Source: Methanosarcina sp. UBA5
Lineage (GTDB): Archaea > Halobacteriota > Methanosarcinia > Methanosarcinales > Methanosarcinaceae
DNA: 7,498 nucleotides
Direction of reading: 5' to 3'
Assembly: GCF_002505485.1 (NCBI RefSeq)
Contig: NZ_DAVG01000036.1
Coordinates: forward strand, 1 to 7,498
Shown piece after piece: positions 1 through 5,156 of this stretch (position 1 is the first letter of the stretch; every line of letters starts with the position of its first letter). The notes beneath the pieces were generated by a model that saw only the letters and a program-made list of their open reading frames with translations, ran no database searches and had not been told where the DNA came from. Both the position numbers and the translations under genes were made by a program.

Positions 1-1
1 G

Positions 2-259
2 TGGACGATGGCCGATTACGATGGTGATGGTATCCCTGATCTTATTTTCATCAAAACAAGAAATACTGGTACAGGAAGAGTTGAAGTTCACATAGCTTCA
101 GGAGCATCAAATTATCAAACAAGGATTCTTGAGACAGGAACCACGTTCCTACCTGGGACGGATGGAGTGTGGGCGATGGCCGATTACGATCGTGATGATA
201 TCCCTGATCTTGTTTTCATCAAAACAAGAAATACCGGTACAGGAACAGTTGAAGTTCAT
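2..259 (+). repeat. 168-bp tandem coding repeat (two units)
   Basis: Unit 1 starts at base 2 and unit 2 at base 170, a period of exactly 168 bases (56 codons). Over the first 84 bases from each ATG (8-91 and 176-259) I count six differences, several of them silent. Similarity this high at DNA level suggests recent unit duplication or gene conversion within the repeat protein. The two copies diverge after about base 265. Confidence 0.85.
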
Positions 260-277
260 GTAGCAGGGGGTACTTAA
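2..277 (+). CDS. VCBS/FG-GAP repeat surface protein, 3' end
   Basis: Only the C-terminal 91 residues are in the window; the frame is already open at base 2, so the gene starts upstream. Two 56-residue units are visible, each beginning with a tryptophan two residues before MADYD. Unit 1 carries DYDGDGIPDL, an Asp-rich calcium-binding loop typical of VCBS/FG-GAP beta-propeller blades. Unit 2 has the degenerate form DYDRDDIPDL. Such proteins are normally secreted or surface-anchored and act in adhesion or cell-envelope interactions; that role is family knowledge, not shown here. The reading frame stops part-way through unit 2, after VEVHVAGGT. The equivalent part of unit 1 continues for some 25 residues before the next blade, so this end may be a truncation rather than the native C-terminus. 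The family call is firm; whether the stop is natural is uncertain. Confidence 0.8.
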   Translation, partial: WTMADYDGDGIPDLIFIKTRNTGTGRVEVHIASGASNYQTRILETGTTFLPGTDGVWAMADYDRDDIPDLVFIKTRNTGTGTVEVHVAGGT

Positions 278-518
278 CTTCAAAGGTATCTTCTACAAAA
301 GATATAGGAGTATTACCGGGTAATATTCTGTGCTTCCAATGCATTTGCGCATCGATTTTTAAATTAGGAGAACAATATTCAAGTGTGTCTAATTCAGCAC
401 TTTCTAAATATGTGAATTTGTTGGCGAGAAATTCGGTGCATTTTTCAGCAAATTGAGTGTTTCTAAGATCATAGCATCCGTTTGAAGTAGGTGACAGCTA
501 ATTAGTAATTTGTACCAT
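278..518 (-). pseudogene. Degraded minus-strand coding fragment with an amber codon
   Basis: On the minus strand a frame opens at an ATG (516-518), reads MVQITN, meets TAG at 498-500, and then stays open to a TGA at 216-218, inside the VCBS gene. The readable part looks protein-like in composition (for example CYDLRNTQFAEKC, followed by LESAELDTLEYCSP and HRILPGNTPISFVEDTFEV). It is not a low-complexity AT artefact. I do not recognise the family. No Shine-Dalgarno precedes the ATG. The likeliest reading is a remnant of a gene whose 3' part was lost when it was joined to the VCBS gene near base 270. Alternatives are chance openness, or amber read as pyrrolysine if the host is a Methanosarcina; the latter is speculative. 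Confidence 0.3.
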
Positions 519-711
519 ACTCTTCGAAACGGGAATTCAATTCCGATCTTACGAATCCAAGAGGAATCAAGTTTTGCTTTGATTTACCTAGAGATTTTGG
601 ACAACAATGTTTATCTATAAGGGATATCGCAGTTATAATTGCCGCAGTTACATAAATCATCGGGAGTGCTATATTCGCTCCCCTTATATCTTTTTTTAAT
701 AACATAATCAT
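502..711 (-). CDS. Hypothetical small protein with one hydrophobic segment
   Basis: This 69-residue minus-strand frame starts at ATG 711, with another ATG two codons later. The start of the protein is charged (LLKKDIRG). A hydrophobic segment follows at roughly residues 15-31 (IALPMIYVTAAIITAISLI), and then a hydrophilic tail with a CC pair and a charged C-terminus. I see no Shine-Dalgarno before ATG 711, although the coding sequence around codons 10-13 is purine-rich (AAGGGGAG), just ahead of the Met at residue 18. It ends four bases before the TAG of the next minus-strand fragment, so both may be parts of one decayed gene. I do not recognise it. It could be a real small membrane-anchored protein or a pseudogene piece. 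Confidence 0.3.
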   Translation of the reverse strand: MIMLLKKDIRGANIALPMIYVTAAIITAISLIDKHCCPKSLGKSKQNLIPLGFVRSELNSRFEEYGTNY

Positions 712-843
712 ATGTTATATCCTGAAATGATTTCGTTTATTTTAAGATATAAGCATAAGTTGCGTAATTTAAAAAAAGCAGAGTTTATAGTGTAAAATCT
801 GTGTATCTTCGTAAGAATCAAATTTTGCAAATACTTTGAGACA

Positions 844-867
844 CGAACTTTTAGCATAGAATGTTCG
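844..867. promoter_or_regulatory. Operator-like dyad, distal copy
   Basis: CGAAC (844-848) and GTTCG (863-867) form a dyad with a 14-base AT-rich spacer, about 96 bases upstream of the recombinase start. A second, almost identical dyad lies at 927-949. The outer flanks are also inverted between the two copies: ACACGAAC at 841-848 matches GTTCGTGT at 945-952, and GTTCGTATTT at 863-872 matches AAATACGAAC at 922-931. The pair is therefore one large imperfect palindrome built from two smaller ones. Confidence 0.55.
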
Positions 868-926
868 TATTTCGGGAGAAAATAACTCATTTTTCCATTA
901 AGATTTAGAATATTCTTCGCTAAATA

Positions 927-949
927 CGAACCTTTTAATATTCTGTTCG
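927..949. promoter_or_regulatory. Operator-like dyad overlapping the recombinase promoter
   Basis: CGAAC (927-931) and GTTCG (945-949) are separated by a 13-base spacer containing TTTTAATATT (933-942), a good archaeal TATA-box candidate. The TATA centre is about 25 bases before ATG 963, which has no Shine-Dalgarno, as expected for a leaderless transcript. A protein bound to the dyad would cover the TATA box, so repression of the recombinase is the natural inference. Confidence 0.5.
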
Positions 950-962
950 TGTGCTATTTCTT

Positions 963-1532
963 ATGGATAATGGACTTGTTACCTCTGATGGAACAAAGGT
1001 TCTCACAGTTGCGGAATATGACCAATTTGTTAATTTTATTCCAATGAAGTTCAGGCCTATTTTTGAAGTCAATACAATTACAGGCCTTCGATACGTGGAG
1101 CTTCAAAGGCTACATGATCATGAAGAATGGTACTATACAGAAAGAAATCAGATAATCCTTCCTAAAGAGGCACAGAGGAAAATAAAACAAAAACTTGTAA
1201 AGAGGACAATTGATAAGTTACCAGCTACATTTCCCTATCTCTTCAAGGCTTTCCTAGAGTGCAAGAGACCACCAGCACGTAATACTTGGTTTGAGGACCT
1301 TGAAAGATGGAGCTACAAAGCCAGTATTACTCCAAAGGTCAATCCAAAGACTCCAAGGAAGACAATTGAAAGTTGGATGTTGAAGGCAGGCATACCAGAG
1401 ATTGAAATATACAGCAGGCAAGGACACGATCCTATTACCAGTCTTAGACATTACCAGAGTCTTTCTTTTACAAATTACGAAATGAAGGATATAGAAAAGA
1501 GGCTCATAGAATGGGGAATTCTTACAAGATAA
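963..1532 (+). CDS. Tyrosine recombinase, catalytic domain only
   Basis: This 189-residue protein (start ATG 963) matches the catalytic domain of tyrosine recombinases/integrases. These enzymes cut and rejoin DNA at att sites through a 3'-phosphotyrosine intermediate. Visible active-site elements are box I TGLRYVELQRL (R43), KTPR in the HxxR position (K129 and R132), GHDPITSLRHY with H155, and the nucleophile Y164 nine residues later, the standard H-to-Y spacing. The N-terminal SAM-like core-binding domain found in most integrases is absent; the protein begins directly at the catalytic fold. A GTG at 951 would add four residues, but the TATA-like box at 933-942 favours leaderless ATG 963. The frame is intact, so it may be a genuine minimal recombinase rather than a truncation. 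It is probably the integration or resolution enzyme of the neighbouring replicon-like module. No att core was identified. Confidence 0.85.
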   Translation: MDNGLVTSDGTKVLTVAEYDQFVNFIPMKFRPIFEVNTITGLRYVELQRLHDHEEWYYTERNQIILPKEAQRKIKQKLVKRTIDKLPATFPYLFKAFLECKRPPARNTWFEDLERWSYKASITPKVNPKTPRKTIESWMLKAGIPEIEIYSRQGHDPITSLRHYQSLSFTNYEMKDIEKRLIEWGILTR

Positions 1533-1542
1533 CTCATAAACT

Positions 1543-1557
1543 GGTTCCGTTGCAAAA
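1543..1557 (+). repeat. IS6-like terminal repeat, copy A
   Basis: GGTTCCGTTGCAAAA lies 10 bases after the recombinase stop. It closely resembles IS6-family ends as I remember them (the GGTTCTGTTGCAAA type of IS257/ISS1). Identical copies in the same orientation lie at 3652 and 4644. No inverted partner (TTTTGCAACGGAACC) and no transposase gene is in the window, so this is a solitary end. Downstream similarity to copy C continues weakly for about 30 bases (ATCTG, then a T-run, then TGAAAAC). Confidence 0.55.
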
Positions 1558-1750
1558 CATCTGAGTATTTTACAAAATCAATGAAAACATTCACAATTAG
1601 GGAAGTTACTCATTTTCATCACCCGAAAAAATAGTACATAAAATTCTTGCAGGAAAACTCCAATAAATTTCCAGGTTATTTCCACGAGAAAACAAGTGCG
1701 TAAGCCTGATCAGAACTTAGATACAAGAACATAACATTTTAAAAAACTGA
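1558..1750. other. Intergenic stretch without recognisable gene
   Basis: No start-bearing frame of convincing quality is present. A 36-codon minus-strand frame (about 1579-1689) is open but lacks a usable start. The stretch could be decayed insertion-sequence DNA between the solitary IS6-like end at 1543 and the origin repeats, but I cannot show that. Confidence 0.4.
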
Positions 1751-1833
1751 AATGTTAAGTATATAATCACGATAGGTAGACCTGTTTTTAAAGAACTCTA
1801 CATATAAAAAATGAAGTACATGATGTGATCACC

Positions 1834-1864
1834 CCCCCCTCAATGTTAAGTAGTACAGTAGTAG
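1834..1864 (+). repeat. Left arm of 31-bp inverted repeat (ORB-like)
   Basis: The arm is a C-string followed by TCAATGTTAAGTAGTA and a short CAGTAGTAG tail. Its reverse complement recurs at 2058-2088 with two mismatches in 31. The C-string is eight long here (1832-1839) and six long, as G, in the other arm. A G-string at the outer end of each arm resembles archaeal origin recognition boxes, where Orc1/Cdc6 contacts the G-rich element. Confidence 0.7.
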
Positions 1865-1872
1865 TAGCAGGG

Positions 1873-1906
1873 TTTAGACTGTAAACGGAAGGAAAAAGAG
1901 TCTAAA
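1873..1906. other. Stem-loop in origin, first
   Basis: TTTAGACT (1873-1880) pairs perfectly with AGTCTAAA (1899-1906) around an 18-base purine-rich loop. It lies just inside the left ORB-like arm and directly before a second perfect stem-loop. A structural role in the origin or a small RNA are both possible; nothing here decides between them. Confidence 0.4.
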
Positions 1907-1908
1907 AG

Positions 1909-1932
1909 ATTAAGCTAATTATTTAGCTTAAT
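1909..1932. other. Stem-loop in origin, second
   Basis: ATTAAGCTAA (1909-1918) and TTAGCTTAAT (1923-1932) are perfect 10-base arms around a TTAT loop. The short loop and AT-rich stem make cruciform extrusion plausible. It is at the left edge of the AT-rich presumed unwinding segment. Confidence 0.5.
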
Positions 1933-2057
1933 ATCATAAGTAAAAAGCAATGTTGTTAAGTTTAGAAATTAATACTATAAATAAATATATGATTTATTCA
2001 TATTGAGAGCAAAAAAATGATATTATATTATATGCTTCAATTCTTGAACGAAGGATG

Positions 2058-2088
2058 CTACTGCTATACTACTTAACATTGAGGGGGG
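2058..2088 (-). repeat. Right arm of 31-bp inverted repeat (ORB-like)
   Basis: This is the reverse-complement partner of 1834-1864, reading CTACTTAACATTGAGGGGGG at its core. The arms face each other across 193 bases of AT-rich DNA. The right arm is 156 bases before the orc1 start codon. Confidence 0.7.
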
Positions 2089-2095
2089 TGGGTTC

Positions 2096-2170
2096 ATGTT
2101 AAGTACTACGTCATGTTATTATCATATATTCAATAAATGCACCTACTGATCTTGATTCAATACTTAACAT
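2096..2170. repeat. Second inverted pair of TGTTAAG boxes
   Basis: ATGTTAAGTA (2096-2105) and TACTTAACAT (2161-2170) are perfect 10-base inverted arms 55 bases apart. They are shorter versions of the ORB-like arms without the G-string, and lie between the right arm and the orc1 promoter. Confidence 0.55.
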
Positions 2171-2185
2171 TGTATTTTTTGTGGT

Positions 2186-2240
2186 TGTTAAGTTTCGGTA
2201 GCTATAAATGAGAACAGTGTTCATAGAAATGCTCAGGTGA
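2186..2240 (+). promoter_or_regulatory. orc1 promoter and ribosome binding site
   Basis: A TATA-like TATAAAT lies at 2203-2209, which would put the transcript start near 2230-2235. AGGTGA at 2235-2240 is a strong Shine-Dalgarno four bases before ATG 2245. A TGTTAAG box at 2186-2192 sits just upstream of the TATA box, where bound initiator could interfere with TFB/TBP loading. Confidence 0.55.
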
Positions 2241-2244
2241 TGCT

Positions 2245-3585
2245 ATGGAGACTAAGCAATCTGACGAATCCGATCGGTCAGCGTTATATCAGGCTTTGTT
2301 TGTGCCAAACAATCCCATCTTTAAAGAAGAAAAGATGCTCAGTAAGAGCTACGTACCCGAAAACATTATTGGGAGAAATAAACAACTTGAGCAGATCGCC
2401 GCAAACCTGGCGCCAATTACAAGACATGGGGATCCTATCAACATGTATATCTGGGGCGGCAGTGGAGTCGGAAAAACGATTACAATCCGTCATGTACTCT
2501 CGATTTTAGACTATGGACTTCATGAAAATAGTGACAATACTCATGTGGACTTCATCCGGATAGATTCTACATCAATCAATAGTGATGTCCTTGTTTGTCG
2601 CGAGATTCTCTTGTATTTAACCGCAACTATTCCTCAAACAGGTTTTACCTTTGCTCAATACCTTCGCTCTATTTGGAGCGAGATTGACCGCGTAGCAAGC
2701 AATTACGATTACTATGCGTTGATCATTTTCTTTGATGAAATTGATAAATTTAAGGATCCCAATAATGTTCTCTATCAGTTTTCGAGAGCAATGGAGAACA
2801 AACGGATTAAGTCTTCAAACTCCACTATAGGGATCATCACCGCATCAAACAAAAAAGACTTTCTGAACTCGTTAGACAATAAAGTGCAGTCCTCTGCCGG
2901 GTTTGTGTATCTGCAGTTTCCGGATTATAGCGAACAGGAACTTTGCGAGATTTTAACAGATAGAATTGAAGCGTTTCAGCCTGGTGTAATCACAGGAGCT
3001 GAGATCAGATACTGTGCAAAGCGCGTAGCAGAGGGCTTTCATGGAGATGCTCGTAGGGCAATTGATACAATTCACGTTGCGGGAAAAATTGCCTCAGATC
3101 AGCGTTGCAAGCGAATCACTACTCAGCATATTGATCTCGCAGAGCAGGAAATAACAAATACAGCAACGATGGAAATGATGACTAAGTTTTCGAAGCATGA
3201 CCAGTACTTAATCACTGCCATTTACTTATGCAACAGGATTATCAAAGCTGAGAAAATAAACTCATCACCGAACACAGGCACCGTTTTTAGCGTATATCAG
3301 GCAGTTTGTAGGACAGTGAATGAGTCACCAACGAGTGAAGGGCATATTTCAAGAAGAATTTCAGATCTTGATGATAAGCAGTTGATCCATGCTCAAAAGG
3401 TTAAAGGCTATGGGAACACGAGGTTCATTACTCTGTCTTCGGATACCGAATCGGCAATTGATTTAATCTATATCGATCCTCTTAAGACACAGATTGAGGC
3501 AAACATTTCGGATATAGAATCAATTGTGATGACCACAATAAAACGTACTAGAAAGCCTTTCGCAGAGTTTTCCAAATTTATGTAA
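2245..3585 (+). CDS. cdc6: Orc1/Cdc6 replication initiator
   Basis: This 446-residue AAA+ ATPase of the archaeal Orc1/Cdc6 family binds origin repeats and loads the MCM helicase. The N-terminal motif PENIIGRNKQLEQI (38-51) leads into the ATPase core. Visible motifs are Walker A GGSGVGKT (71-78), Walker B IIFFDEID (160-167), sensor 1 TASN (199-202), and sensor 2 GDARRAID (267-274, R270). A C-terminal winged-helix region runs from about 310 to 410, with the YxxVC and RRISDLDDKQLI signatures. All ATPase residues are present and length is normal for the family, so it should be active. The start is fixed by AGGTGA four bases upstream. The repeats directly 5' are its probable binding sites. Next to a recombinase and solitary IS-like ends, it is more likely an accessory initiator of an integrated or free replicon than the main chromosomal one; that is inference. 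Confidence 0.93.
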   Translation: METKQSDESDRSALYQALFVPNNPIFKEEKMLSKSYVPENIIGRNKQLEQIAANLAPITRHGDPINMYIWGGSGVGKTITIRHVLSILDYGLHENSDNTHVDFIRIDSTSINSDVLVCREILLYLTATIPQTGFTFAQYLRSIWSEIDRVASNYDYYALIIFFDEIDKFKDPNNVLYQFSRAMENKRIKSSNSTIGIITASNKKDFLNSLDNKVQSSAGFVYLQFPDYSEQELCEILTDRIEAFQPGVITGAEIRYCAKRVAEGFHGDARRAIDTIHVAGKIASDQRCKRITTQHIDLAEQEITNTATMEMMTKFSKHDQYLITAIYLCNRIIKAEKINSSPNTGTVFSVYQAVCRTVNESPTSEGHISRRISDLDDKQLIHAQKVKGYGNTRFITLSSDTESAIDLIYIDPLKTQIEANISDIESIVMTTIKRTRKPFAEFSKFM

Positions 3586-3651
3586 GACAGAGTTCGGTTC
3601 ACGAGCTCATCCAGGCTGCAGGCAGACAAGAAAGTAGATCAGAAAAAGCAG

Positions 3652-3666
3652 GGTTCCGTTGCAAAA
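3652..3666 (+). repeat. IS6-like terminal repeat, copy B
   Basis: GGTTCCGTTGCAAAA occurs 66 bases after the orc1 stop. It shares two extra bases upstream (AG) with copy C at 4644, and an A-rich run precedes both. Its downstream sequence is unlike that of copies A or C. It separates the replication module from the protease operon. Confidence 0.55.
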
Positions 3667-3790
3667 GCATAGAAATAAACTTGAATTTATCTTTCTTATT
3701 TATAGGTGTGTAGTCTGTGGGATCTGGAATAATTTTTCAGTATTCGGTGATATATATTAGAAGGGCAAAACCCGCCAACTACGCAGTACC

Positions 3791-4162
3791 TTATTCTATA
3801 TACAACTTCGAGTTCCTACCATCGAATGTTACAGAGTACTCATCAAGAATGTTTCTACCTATCAAGATGTCTCCTGCTGCATCGTTATAAAAAACTTCGA
3901 TATCTTTGTGTCTATTCTGAAGGAACTCTAAGTCTATAAAAGTATACCATGTATTAACTGTGTCCCCAACAACACTTACACTTGCCATTAAATCCTTATC
4001 TAACCCGAGTTTAAACCAGATGTCTTCGGGTATGACAATTGCATCTGAACCCGTATCAAGATATGCGCAGGCTTTATGTCTTTTTCCTAAAACTGGATTA
4101 ATGAGAGTTACAACGACAAGAGGGTCATTATCGTAATAATCAAAAGTAGATTTTTTATACAT
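3791..4162 (-). CDS. Retropepsin-like aspartic protease
   Basis: This 123-residue single-domain aspartic protease (clan AA, retropepsin fold) works as a homodimer in known members, each subunit supplying one catalytic Asp. The active-site motif is AYLDTGSDAIVIP with D36-T37-G38-S39. The second conserved element is DILIGRNILDEYSVTFD (98-114), with the hydrophobic-hydrophobic-Gly ILIG; a flap-like segment lies between them. There is no signal peptide or membrane segment, so it is cytoplasmic. I chose ATG 4162 because AGGA lies nine bases upstream; a TTG at 4186 would add eight residues without a clear ribosome site. It overlaps the DUF5678-like gene by eight bases (ATGTATAA), implying translational coupling and balanced expression. 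Substrate is unknown; the upstream partner is the first candidate. Confidence 0.8.
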   Translation of the reverse strand: MYKKSTFDYYDNDPLVVVTLINPVLGKRHKACAYLDTGSDAIVIPEDIWFKLGLDKDLMASVSVVGDTVNTWYTFIDLEFLQNRHKDIEVFYNDAAGDILIGRNILDEYSVTFDGRNSKLYIE

Positions 4163-4406
4163 AGTTTCTATTCCTAAGGCGAGCAACTGAAGGATTTTTA
4201 CCTACTCTACGCACAAAAAAACGGTGGCCTGGACGTTCTTTTCTTGCTTTTAAACTAACATCTTTAAGGTGATCACCGACCGATACAAGATCATTAGCAT
4301 CAACATCTATGGCTATTATTTTTCCATTGTATAGTCTTTCCCATTCTTCCTTATGGGCTTCATAGATATGTTTTGCTTCTACATCGAATTTATTAGAATC
4401 TGACAT
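4155..4406 (-). CDS. DUF5678-like small protein, partner of the protease
   Basis: This 83-residue protein resembles the DUF5678 family. It has a charged helix (KHIYEAHKEEWERLYNGK, 12-29), then a beta-rich core KIIAIDVDANDLVSVGDHLKDV and a helix of KARKERPG type. It ends in a strand FFVRRVG and a basic tail NPSVARLRNRNYV. Function of the family is unknown to me. AGGTGA at 4412-4417 lies five bases before ATG 4406, so that ATG is preferred over GTG 4415, which lies inside the ribosome site. It is the first gene of a two-gene operon with the aspartic protease and overlaps it by eight bases. The basic tail could be a docking or cleavage region, but that is speculation. Family assignment rests on pattern resemblance only. 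Confidence 0.65.
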   Translation of the reverse strand: MSDSNKFDVEAKHIYEAHKEEWERLYNGKIIAIDVDANDLVSVGDHLKDVSLKARKERPGHRFFVRRVGKNPSVARLRNRNYV

Positions 4407-4456
4407 TGTGCTCACCTTTTCAGTTAGTTCTTTACTGTGAATTATGTCTTATTATC

Positions 4457-4489
4457 TAAATAACAATATCGGCTTTGGCAGTGTGCCAA
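4457..4489 (-). promoter_or_regulatory. Promoter and palindromic operator candidate of the protease operon
   Basis: On the minus strand a TATA-like TTATTTAG lies at about 4457-4464, some 50 bases before ATG 4406. Immediately upstream, TTGGCA (4475-4480) and TGCCAA (4484-4489) form a perfect six-base dyad with a three-base spacer. That is the position of a BRE-adjacent operator. The dyad is the only GC-containing palindrome in the surrounding AT-rich sequence. Confidence 0.4.
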
Positions 4490-4643
4490 CTTTTCTGTAA
4501 GATCATAAATCTCAAAAAGTTATTGAGTAGTAAATTCCATATCGGAAGATCAATTTTTTCCATATTAAGCAAAAACTTGACCTAAAAATTTACAGCAAAT
4601 TCGAGACACTGCCTTTAAGGCGCAAACAAAAATAAAAAATCAG

Positions 4644-4658
4644 GGTTCCGTTGCAAAA
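4644..4658 (+). repeat. IS6-like terminal repeat, copy C
   Basis: This is the third same-orientation copy of GGTTCCGTTGCAAAA, continuing as AAAATCTGG. It shares AG upstream with copy B and weak downstream similarity with copy A. It lies between the protease operon and the decayed HTH region. No inverted partner is in the window. Confidence 0.55.
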
Positions 4659-4662
4659 AAAT

Positions 4663-4749
4663 CTGGCTTTTGTACAGATTATTGAAAACTTGAACCGGGA
4701 TATTGAAACACTTCTCAATGGCATCGAAAATCAAACACAGGAGCATTAA
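4663..4749 (+). pseudogene. Short C-terminal coding remnant
   Basis: Immediately after repeat copy C a frame reads LAFVQIIENLNRDIETLLNG and ends ENQTQEH before TAA at 4747-4749. The composition is that of an amphipathic helix, not random AT DNA, but there is no start codon and the frame runs back through the repeat. It may be the 3' end of a gene cut by an IS-type insertion. I do not recognise it, and 28 codons is short enough to be chance. Confidence 0.25.
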
Positions 4750-4848
4750 AATTCTGTTAAAATCTGAGCATCCTATTTATATTTAGGTCTTCTGCTAGTG
4801 ATTCAGTTTTGAAAAAAGCCCTATTTTCCGGACAGTTCTTCAAAAAAC

Positions 4849-4856
4849 TTAAAAAT
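4849..4856 (+). promoter_or_regulatory. TATA-like box of the HTH gene
   Basis: TTAAAAAT is centred about 25 bases before ATG 4878, which lacks a Shine-Dalgarno. The spacing fits a leaderless archaeal promoter. Confidence 0.35.
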
Positions 4857-4877
4857 GTACAGGCGAATAGAAATAAC

Positions 4878-5111
4878 ATGGATAAATTTAAATGGACTCT
4901 TTGAAAGCGTAGGACAGCTTACCTCCTTGCCTGTGAGCCTCTGAAATATAAAGAAGTCGCAGCAAAACTAAATATCACCGAGCAAACACTCTGGAATTAT
5001 CGACAGCACCCGGAATTTAATCGAAAGGTGGGACAGATTGCAGCTAGGGAAGACCGATTACGAATGGAAACACGTTTAGCAATTGAATTGAAAAAGCTTG
5101 GGCTCGTTTAA
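4878..5111 (+). pseudogene. phBC6A51-type HTH protein broken by in-frame TGA
   Basis: From ATG 4878 the frame reads MDKFKWTL, meets TGA at 4902-4904 (codon 9), and then continues open for 68 codons to TAA at 5109. The continuation reads YLLACEPLKYKEVAAKLNI, then TEQTLWNYRQHPEF, and ends RLAIELKKLGLV. The helix-turn-helix (KYKEVAAKLNITEQTLWNYR) followed by a HPEF-type segment is the pattern of phBC6A51-type or terminase-small-subunit-like HTH domains, common as small phage or plasmid genes. No alternative ATG, GTG or TTG start lies between the TGA and the HTH. A single base change (for example TCA or CGA to TGA) would explain the break. The rest is undamaged, so the mutation is recent or the product is made by read-through. 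I favour a young pseudogene. Confidence 0.6.
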
Positions 5112-5156
5112 GTCAGCGAGGTCTTTTTCTCTAATCCTATGTGAGTTTACACAAAT

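Larger units (their letters stand above)
1751..2192. other. Putative replication origin next to orc1/cdc6
   Basis: Seven copies of TGTTAAG occur here: forward at 1753, 1844, 1954, 2097 and 2186, and reversed with end points at 2078 and 2169. The extended consensus is about AATGTTAAGTASTAC. Two copies sit in a 31-bp inverted repeat ending in C/G strings (1834-1864 and 2058-2088). The DNA between these arms (about 1900-2050) is very AT-rich and includes two perfect stem-loops. Archaeal origins typically have origin recognition boxes with a G-string, inverted around an AT-rich unwinding element, immediately upstream of the initiator gene. This arrangement matches that design, although the motif differs from the classical ORB. 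The last TGTTAAG overlaps the orc1 promoter region, which suggests autoregulation. Confidence 0.7.

Noticed and set aside
708..890. 60-codon minus-strand frame
   Set aside because: It runs through the operator-like dyad at 844-867 and reads as low-complexity AT sequence with no start signal.
1254..1451. Minus-strand frame inside the recombinase
   Set aside because: It is antisense to the catalytic core of a well-supported gene and has no start signals.
2237..2509. Overlapping plus-strand frame at the start of orc1, and a minus-strand frame at 2284-2493
   Set aside because: They are shadows of the orc1 coding sequence, which has an unambiguous AAA+ product and ribosome site.
1543..4658. CRISPR array from the three 15-bp repeats
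   Set aside because: The repeats are about 2.1 and 1.0 kb apart, with genes rather than spacers between them.
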